The translations under genes and the position numbers were made by a program. Shown one piece after another: positions 58,201 to 64,000 of a DNA stretch of 64,000 nucleotides (position 1 is its first letter; each line of letters begins with the position of its first letter). Origin of the DNA: Ceratobasidium sp. AG-K (taxonomy: Eukaryota; Basidiomycota; Agaricomycetes; Cantharellales; Ceratobasidiaceae); contig JAWNGF010000011.1 of NCBI GenBank assembly GCA_037039685.1, forward strand, positions 1 through 64,000, given 5' to 3'. The notes beneath the pieces are model-generated. The model saw nothing but the letters and a program-made list of their open reading frames with translations. It did no database searches and was not told the origin of the DNA.

Positions 58201-58764
58201 GACACATAATAGCGATACCTGCCAATAGAATTAACCTTGGCAGGGCCCCAGACGTCGGTAACTATTAGTTCACCAATGTCTTTCACTACTGTTTGCGATT
58301 CCTTCGGGAAAGGCGCTGTATGCGCTTTCGCTTGTATGCATGCTTCGCACTCGAAGTTGAGTCCTTCGGGACTTTCCGTCACTTCCATTCCACTAACGGC
58401 ATTCGTTTTCTTTATTCGTTCGAGTGCTTGGGGTCCTATATGCCCCAGTATCTTGTGCCATTCATACCAGGTGCGTCCGGTATGCTTAAAAAGAGCGATT
58501 TCGGCGTTAATTTTTGACTTTTTCAGTTCTGATGCGCGATCCGTTTGACATTGTATATGCCAAAGGCTTCCGTTCGGTCGGTTGGTATTTTTTCTGCCTA
58601 ATGCGATCGTCTCTCCGTGTGCGCTGATGATACGGAGATCGGTTCCTTTGATTTCGATTTCGTAGCCGTTATCAGTTACCTTAGATAAGCTGATAAGATT
58701 GACTGGGCACGTGGGTACGTGAGCGACGTCGCGAAGCGTCAAAATTTTCGATCGGTTCCCATGC
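55218..58764 (-). CDS. copia pol polyprotein (integrase, RT, RNase H), 5' partial
   Basis: Uninterrupted open frame ending at 55218. It begins, as seen here, with HGNRSKILTLRDVAHVP and NLISLSKV of the post-protease linker. The first six codons of the track's open frame (to 58784) come from element 2. Domains in order: GAG-pre-integrase (WHKILGHIGPQALERI with CEACIQAKA), integrase core with Asp in VTDVWGP, Asp in RFDNGGEF and Glu in NGIAERLNRT. An acidic Glu/Lys linker follows, then reverse transcriptase (CRWVLARKRN, TFAPVLRLES, QLDVISAYLHADLEE, LYGLKQSGRVWN, catalytic IHVDDSVVI) and RNase H (GYADADFASS, STMEAEYMS, HIDIKHHFVRD), ending ADEDDYLWN. No stop or frameshift inside, so this is a young copy. 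The RT box is HVDD where YVDD is most common. Confidence 0.93.
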
Positions 58765-59022
58765 TGTTGTGACTTAGTAATCATACACGTACTTACATGC
58801 GTGTCATTCTCGTGTATCTGAGCCCGTATCTCGTTTGTGTGTTGTACATTGGTGTCAACACGTATTTCTGTCGTATATACATAGTATCTTTAGCGCGTAT
58901 AAATAGAGGCTGTATAAACGTTGTATATACATCGATTCAGTCACATACAATTCGCTTTCCACTGCTCTACTTTGCTAAGACCTAGCTTTGAGTGTCGAGA
59001 CGTTCTCGAGTGATCCTCAACA
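58765..59022 (+). repeat. 5' LTR of copia element 2
   Basis: 258 bp from TGTTG (58765) to CAACA (59022), perfect 5-bp inverted ends. It has a TATAAATA box at 58899-58906. The boundary is set by the end motif, the adjoining primer-binding site and the loss of element 1 homology at 58764. Confidence 0.8.
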
Positions 59023-59042
59023 GGTTATGAGCCCTGAGCACT
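59023..59042 (+). other. primer-binding site, initiator tRNA-Met half-molecule type
   Basis: GGTTATGAGCCCTGAGCAC directly follows the LTR. Its complement reads as the anticodon stem-loop of initiator tRNA-Met (GGGCTCATAACC with anticodon CAT). Drosophila copia is primed by a 5' half of the same tRNA. Confidence 0.75.
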
Positions 59043-59563
59043 GTTAATTTCGACCCCGTTTAAACTCGCCCACTGTGTCTACATACTCTTCGGATAATCC
59101 CCAGCTCTCAACACCTGAGGGATCGCCACAACAAAGGCCCGTACAAGTCTCACCCGAGCATACATCTTCCGACGAGGTCTCACTTGACTTACAACCCGAA
59201 TTTGCCGATCCCGAACCTACCGGATTTATAAATACCGACCAATACGCTGAAGCCGAATTCGAACTACCTGGATCCCCGGCATCAAATCCGACTTATCAAC
59301 CACGTTACATTGACGAGCTACACAACCAGCTCATAAACTCGGCCCCGTTTAGCACCGAATATCATCGATTATTATCATTTCTTGCCGATTACGAAGCGCT
59401 TCTAGCGTTACATACACCCGACGAAGCCGCTGAACTTACACGCGAGCTTATCCGAGCAGCCGAACCCTATCTTTTCGAATTAGAACACGTCGGCTATCCA
59501 TCACCACCTGTTACACCACAAATCCGATTTGTCACATTCCATCCGGCTCCTCCTCATCCCAAA

Positions 59564-62500
59564 ATGGCACAAGTCAATATATCTGACAACAACTTCAAGA
59601 TCCCATTGCTCACTGGACGCGATAATTACCCAGTATGGAACGTACAAATGCAAGATATGCTAATCGAAACCGACCTATGGGAATATGTGAATGGAAATAA
59701 CTCCACACGACTTGTCGTTCAAGCAGCAGTACCTGAACAACAAGATACAAACAGCAATGTAATAGCTGCAGCCATAACCGAAATTACACAACAAACAGTC
59801 AACGAATGGGAAAAGAACAATCGGAAGGCACTTGGAGTTATCAGACGACGCATAGAGTCAGCCCCAATGGTCCACGTAGCAAGACTCGACACCGCATCAG
59901 CAGTCTGGGCCCGTTTAAGACAAGTTTACCAAAACATTGGTACTGCGGCCATGACTCTACTCCGAAACCAATTTACCGGATTACGTATGTCAGAAGGCGA
60001 TGATCTCGAAGAACACATCAAAAAACTAAGGTCCACCTTTGATAAACTTAATACCGCCTTACTTGCTGAAAACTCAAACCCAATTATCGAACTTGAGTTC
60101 ATCCGACAACTCCTTGCATCTTTACCCGAATCCTGGCAATACTTAGTTGCTGTCATTGATCAAACACCCTCATCAACCGGTCCTGAAGGCATCCAGATCT
60201 CAGCTGATGTCACGTCGCGTCTACTTGCTGAATTCCACCGCCGTAAAGCCCAAAATAGTGAAAAAGCCTACTATATGCGACAAAACAACAATAATAATCG
60301 CGGAAATCGACAACCTCAAGCCACCGATAGACTTACTATCACTTGCAACAATTGTGGCATTATTGGGCATATTAAACGCGATTGTTGCAAACCAGGTGGA
60401 GGAAATTACAAGTGCGGCAACAATAACAATAATCGAGGACGAAACAACTATCAAGGTAACAACAACAACAGAGGACGAAATAACAACAACCGAGGAGGAC
60501 AATCCAACAACAATGGTCGAGGACGAAATAACAACAATGAGCGACAAAGCAACAACAATGAAAATCAAGGCGAACAAGCAAATTTTGCAAGTTCTGACAA
60601 TACGGAAGTCGCTTTTGTCTTCACAACATCTCGACTTGCCAACCGATTTGAACGACAAGCTCAACCTCTCATTGCAAAGCAAGAAACTCACATTGAGGAC
60701 CTTCCTGAGTCCATTAAACAGGAAATAATAGCAAAGTTCAACCTGACAAATCTCTTTGGTCAAACTGAAACGCAATATAGCTTTGCTACTAATGATACCT
60801 GGATTATAGATTCCGGCGCTTCCTGTCACGTCACTAATAGGCGAGAACATCTAACCAATTTCACTCCCATCAAATCAACAGTCATGGGAATTGGAGGCCA
60901 AGCTGAAATTTCAGGCCTTGGCACACTCACTCTCAACATTGGAATCACACTGCCCAAAATTAACAATAAACGACCACAATCCAAGGACGCATATAATGAC
61001 CAAATTGAACTCAACAATGTTGCACTTGTTGAAAAATCACCAGTAAACCTAATTTCCCTTTCTGCATGGACTGACACCTTTCCATGGATGAAGATAGTCA
61101 TTCAAGAAGACTGGATGTACTTTTATGAGGAAGATCACATTGTAGCCGCAGCACAGAAATTAGGCGATCGCCAAACCGGCAACTCCTGGCACCTAATTGC
61201 AACCGTCAACAAATTCCAGAATGCATATACAGCGCGATCACTCCAAGATTGGCACATTATACTTGGTCACACAGACCCACGCAACGTCATTCGCCTATCG
61301 GAAATATCTAAATCTTTATCCCTGACAAAACGCAAGACCAAAGACCCGCATTTTGACTGCATTGGATGTATCAAAGGCAAATCGACTGTCCGACAATTCG
61401 GAAACATGCCATCCAACAAATCTTTCAATATTGGCGATTTATTTTACTCTGACGTATGGGGACCTGCACGCACAGCATCCATTCAAGGATACCTCTATTA
61501 CATCACGTTTACCGATGCAGCATCCCGCTTCACCTTCCTTTTCTTCATGAAACACAAGAATGAAGCAGTCGACAAGTTCATTAAACTAGGAAACATCATG
61601 CGCACCCAAAAAGGAGTCGAAATCAAACGCATACACTTTGATAACGGAAAGGAACTAGTCAACAAACGTCTTGAAGACCACTGCGAAAAGACCGGCACTG
61701 AGATAACTACCACAGCACCTTATTCATCTCAACAAAACGGTGTCGCCAAGCGCAAAAATCGATCATTAACTGAACGAGGAAGATGCATGCTCCATGGCCA
61801 ATCAAATACACGTGATAAACCTTATCTTTGGTCAGAAGCTATCGCATACGCATGCCTGATCAACAATAATATGCCTGCCAAAATAAATGGAGAATGGAAA
61901 ATACCTCAAGTCCTAATATTTGGTAACCCCCTCGATATGAAGTATTTTCAACTTTTTGGCACCACTTGCCATGTTTTACTTCAAAAGAAAGGCCAAGACA
62001 AGATGGCAGCCAAAACCCGAACTGCTATATTTACAGGATTAGGACGTAACTCCGGAGGCGTATGGAGATATCTAGCACTACCTCACCGTGCAATTCAAGA
62101 ATCAAGAAACGTTTATTTCTCACGGCATTTACCAGACCCCGCCTCATCGCTTGACGCTCCACCACTTGGATTATCAGAGATACATGAAAATTTTGATGAT
62201 ACAGACTGGACTGAGATGGAAATGCCAAGTGAGGGGGAGCAGGAGACTGAGTCCAAACCTCAGAATGCCAGCAAAGTTGAATCAAACTCAGTTGAACCAG
62301 CAACTCCCACGGCAACTCCCAAATCTCACGCCAACTCACAGTCCACTCAGCCAATTCCCACACAGCCAGTCGCTTCCCGCACTCGCTCAAAGGCCATAAA
62401 ACGCAATACCAAGAGACAGGGGGAGTCAGCACACTCAGTTTTCACATCTGGCAACAATTCCCATCGCTCTATGCCTGCTATTCGCAAAGTTCACACTCGC

Positions 62501-64000
62501 ACCCTTGCAAATGTTGCTATTCCATCCATTACTCGTCTTAATACTCCTGTCCATCGTCATTCAACCAGTAACGGCTCCTCTGCGTCACCACAACAAGTCA
62601 ATTGGGCACAAGCCATGGACTATATTGTCGACCACAACAAACTAGTACTCCAAGATCCCGAGGAGGCCTACCCTTACGAACAGAGCTACATAGGTCTCAG
62701 CTCCGACAATGGGCACTTCCCCGACAATGTCTATGAAGATCTCAAACGTATGAACAAGAACCGTCATCAAGAGCTCGAGTATTTCAATCAATGGTCAGAT
62801 TACAACTTTACTGTACTTGATAAACCTACAATCGGACACAATGGCTATATGCACGACAACTTATCCCCCAAATGGTCCGAAGCAATCACTGATCCGCACC
62901 ATGGCGAGGCCTGGCTCAAAGCAGGAATGGAAGAATTCCGCCAGCTTCAAGAACAAGAAGTTTTTGACGATTTCCCACGCAATTCTGTACCTCTAGGCGA
63001 TCAAATCTTGGGTTCAATGTTTGTCACACGCCTTAAACTCGATCAAAACAACAGTATCATTCGTCACAAGGCACGTCTTGTTGTTCTGGGCAATCAGCAG
63101 ATCCCGGGCAAGTCCTATAATGAAATTTCATCGAATACGCCTGCTTTAGACGCCATCCGAATCGTTCTTTCCGTCGTAACTCACGCTAACCTTGATTGCC
63201 ATATGATCGACGTTCATGGGGCTTACACACATGCTCCAATCGATCGTACACTCTACGTCGAATACCCTGAAGGCTTTGGTAAAGGTGGCCCGACTGTAAT
63301 GAAGCTCAAGAAAGCCTTATATGGCGCTCATCAGTCCGGATTTCTTTGGGAAAAGTTCTGCAACGAGAAACTCATTTCCCTGGGCTACAAACGCAATCCA
63401 GCCGACCACTCAGTGTTCCGACGCAAATCTAATGGCATACTATCGATTCTTGTATGCTATGTCGACGATTTCCTTGTCTGCACCACTGCTGGCCACGTCG
63501 ATTTGATCAAAGACGAAATCAAAGCACAATTCGATTGCAGAGACTTAGGCGAGACAAAATCATTTCTAGGCATGAATATCACTCGAGATCGCCCCAACTT
63601 ATCCCTTTCCATTGACATGTCAACCTACACTAAAAACATTGTCGATTTGGCCGACCTTACCAGCGCAAAATTCGCTCATTCCCCCATGTCACATACCAAC
63701 CCAATTCTCGAGCCTGCAACCGATATCTGGTGGAACTATCCTTACGCAACCAATATCGGACGCCTACTTTGGCTTGCTCGTTGCTGCTGGCCCGATATCA
63801 TGTTTGTTGTCTGCCTTTTAGCTCGTTTTACATCATGCTATGACGAATCTCATGTCAATGTTATGAAGAGATGCTTTCGATACATATCTGGCACATCCCA
63901 CATCGGAATCCGATACGACGGCACTGGTCCATTTTACGAAGTCATATACACAGATGCTGACCACGGAATACAACACGGTCGAAAATCGATCTCAGGCGGA
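59564..64000 (+). CDS. copia gag-pol polyprotein, 3' partial
   Basis: Single open frame of 1479 codons from the ATG at 59564 to the window end. The same frame is open back to 59048. Gag: NNFKIPLLTGRDNYPVWN then LRSTFDKLNTALL. The Asn/Arg/Gly-rich tail has one CCHC knuckle, CNNCGIIGHIKRDC (near 60350). Protease: WIIDSGASCHVTN (near 60800). Pre-integrase: DWHIILGHTDPRN with CIGCIKGKS. Integrase: Asp in YSDVWGPA and Asp in HFDNGKE, but the third catalytic residue reads NGVAKRKNRS, Lys where Glu is expected (near 61750). Reverse transcriptase: HKARLVVLGN, YVDD in LVCYVDDFLV (near 63460), DLGETKSFLGM. RNase H begins with YTDADHGIQ. No stop inside. The element is young but its integrase is probably dead. 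Confidence 0.92.
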   Translation, partial: MAQVNISDNNFKIPLLTGRDNYPVWNVQMQDMLIETDLWEYVNGNNSTRLVVQAAVPEQQDTNSNVIAAAITEITQQTVNEWEKNNRKALGVIRRRIESAPMVHVARLDTASAVWARLRQVYQNIGTAAMTLLRNQFTGLRMSEGDDLEEHIKKLRSTFDKLNTALLAENSNPIIELEFIRQLLASLPESWQYLVAVIDQTPSSTGPEGIQISADVTSRLLAEFHRRKAQNSEKAYYMRQNNNNNRGNRQPQATDRLTITCNNCGIIGHIKRDCCKPGGGNYKCGNNNNNRGRNNYQGNNNNRGRNNNNRGGQSNNNGRGRNNNNERQSNNNENQGEQANFASSDNTEVAFVFTTSRLANRFERQAQPLIAKQETHIEDLPESIKQEIIAKFNLTNLFGQTETQYSFATNDTWIIDSGASCHVTNRREHLTNFTPIKSTVMGIGGQAEISGLGTLTLNIGITLPKINNKRPQSKDAYNDQIELNNVALVEKSPVNLISLSAWTDTFPWMKIVIQEDWMYFYEEDHIVAAAQKLGDRQTGNSWHLIATVNKFQNAYTARSLQDWHIILGHTDPRNVIRLSEISKSLSLTKRKTKDPHFDCIGCIKGKSTVRQFGNMPSNKSFNIGDLFYSDVWGPARTASIQGYLYYITFTDAASRFTFLFFMKHKNEAVDKFIKLGNIMRTQKGVEIKRIHFDNGKELVNKRLEDHCEKTGTEITTTAPYSSQQNGVAKRKNRSLTERGRCMLHGQSNTRDKPYLWSEAIAYACLINNNMPAKINGEWKIPQVLIFGNPLDMKYFQLFGTTCHVLLQKKGQDKMAAKTRTAIFTGLGRNSGGVWRYLALPHRAIQESRNVYFSRHLPDPASSLDAPPLGLSEIHENFDDTDWTEMEMPSEGEQETESKPQNASKVESNSVEPATPTATPKSHANSQSTQPIPTQPVASRTRSKAIKRNTKRQGESAHSVFTSGNNSHRSMPAIRKVHTRTLANVAIPSITRLNTPVHRHSTSNGSSASPQQVNWAQAMDYIVDHNKLVLQDPEEAYPYEQSYIGLSSDNGHFPDNVYEDLKRMNKNRHQELEYFNQWSDYNFTVLDKPTIGHNGYMHDNLSPKWSEAITDPHHGEAWLKAGMEEFRQLQEQEVFDDFPRNSVPLGDQILGSMFVTRLKLDQNNSIIRHKARLVVLGNQQIPGKSYNEISSNTPALDAIRIVLSVVTHANLDCHMIDVHGAYTHAPIDRTLYVEYPEGFGKGGPTVMKLKKALYGAHQSGFLWEKFCNEKLISLGYKRNPADHSVFRRKSNGILSILVCYVDDFLVCTTAGHVDLIKDEIKAQFDCRDLGETKSFLGMNITRDRPNLSLSIDMSTYTKNIVDLADLTSAKFAHSPMSHTNPILEPATDIWWNYPYATNIGRLLWLARCCWPDIMFVVCLLARFTSCYDESHVNVMKRCFRYISGTSHIGIRYDGTGPFYEVIYTDADHGIQHGRKSISGG

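Larger units (their letters stand above)
54830..58764 (-). mobile_element. Ty1/copia retrotransposon 1 (5' part displaced or lost)
   Basis: Contains, in minus orientation, part of the protease-integrase linker, integrase, reverse transcriptase, RNase H, polypurine tract and the 3' LTR. Its coding sequence is interrupted at 58764/58765 by copia element 2. Gag, protease and 5' LTR are not in the window. They may lie beyond element 2. Confidence 0.9.
58765..64000 (+). mobile_element. Ty1/copia retrotransposon 2, nested in element 1, runs off the window
   Basis: 5' LTR, primer-binding site and one long gag-pol frame in plus orientation. The RNase H region continues past 64000, so the 3' LTR is not seen. 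Confidence 0.92.

Noticed and set aside
60221..60850. 209-codon minus frame opposite copia gag
   Set aside because: Antisense of the Asn-rich gag tail (poly-AAC gives Val/Ile/Ser-rich mirror). No independent support.

Overview
The window looks like nuclear DNA of a filamentous basidiomycete, most likely an Agaricomycete close to Rhizoctonia solani. The species is an inference. Genes carry many GT-AG introns of about 40-65 nt. They include tandem STE3-type pheromone receptors, a DUF6535-type membrane protein relic and SKP1 and P450 paralogues, and the window ends in Ty1/copia elements. No tRNA, rRNA or CRISPR array was recognised.

Layout. 1-4.9 kb: no supportable gene. 4.9-7.8 kb (-): CCC2-type copper ATPase, 3 exons. 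9.8-16.7 kb (-): a tandem array of three STE3-type pheromone receptor copies. Copy A is intact in frame but has a Tc1 element in an intron and an 8-residue deletion, copy B is a decayed pseudogene, and copy C is intact with a lost stop codon. 16.7-22.9 kb (-): ABCC/YCF1-type transporter. 25.3-26.6 kb (-): ALG5. 27.3-27.7 kb: small uncertain gene containing a long imperfect palindrome. 29.6-31.3 kb (+): old-yellow-enzyme-type flavin oxidoreductase. 31.8-37.4 kb: poorly conserved or decayed genes. 37.9-38.7 kb (+): divergent SKP1 paralogue. 40.1-41.8 kb (-): CCR4-NOT subunit RCD1/CNOT9, with a suspicious duplicated, poly-C-filled 5' part. 42.0-44.1 kb (+): PIF1-type helicase. 44.5-46.3 kb (-): three fragments of a P450 3' end. 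46.8-52.5 kb: a compact housekeeping block of ubiquitin-eS31 fusion (-), RFC3 (+) and AP-1 gamma-adaptin (+). 52.9-54.8 kb (+): serine carboxypeptidase cut off by a copia LTR. 54.8-64.0 kb: one copia element (-) split by a second copia element (+) that runs off the window.

The most notable parts are the pheromone receptor array, which looks like a B-type (P/R) mating locus or a set of non-mating receptor paralogues, and the nested retrotransposon complex. The array shows recent duplication followed by different damage in each copy. The retrotransposon LTR supplies the stop codon that truncates the carboxypeptidase, and the inner element carries a PBS that matches the anticodon arm of initiator tRNA. 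No function unknown to biology is claimed. Gene models were spliced by hand from frame and splice-site consistency.
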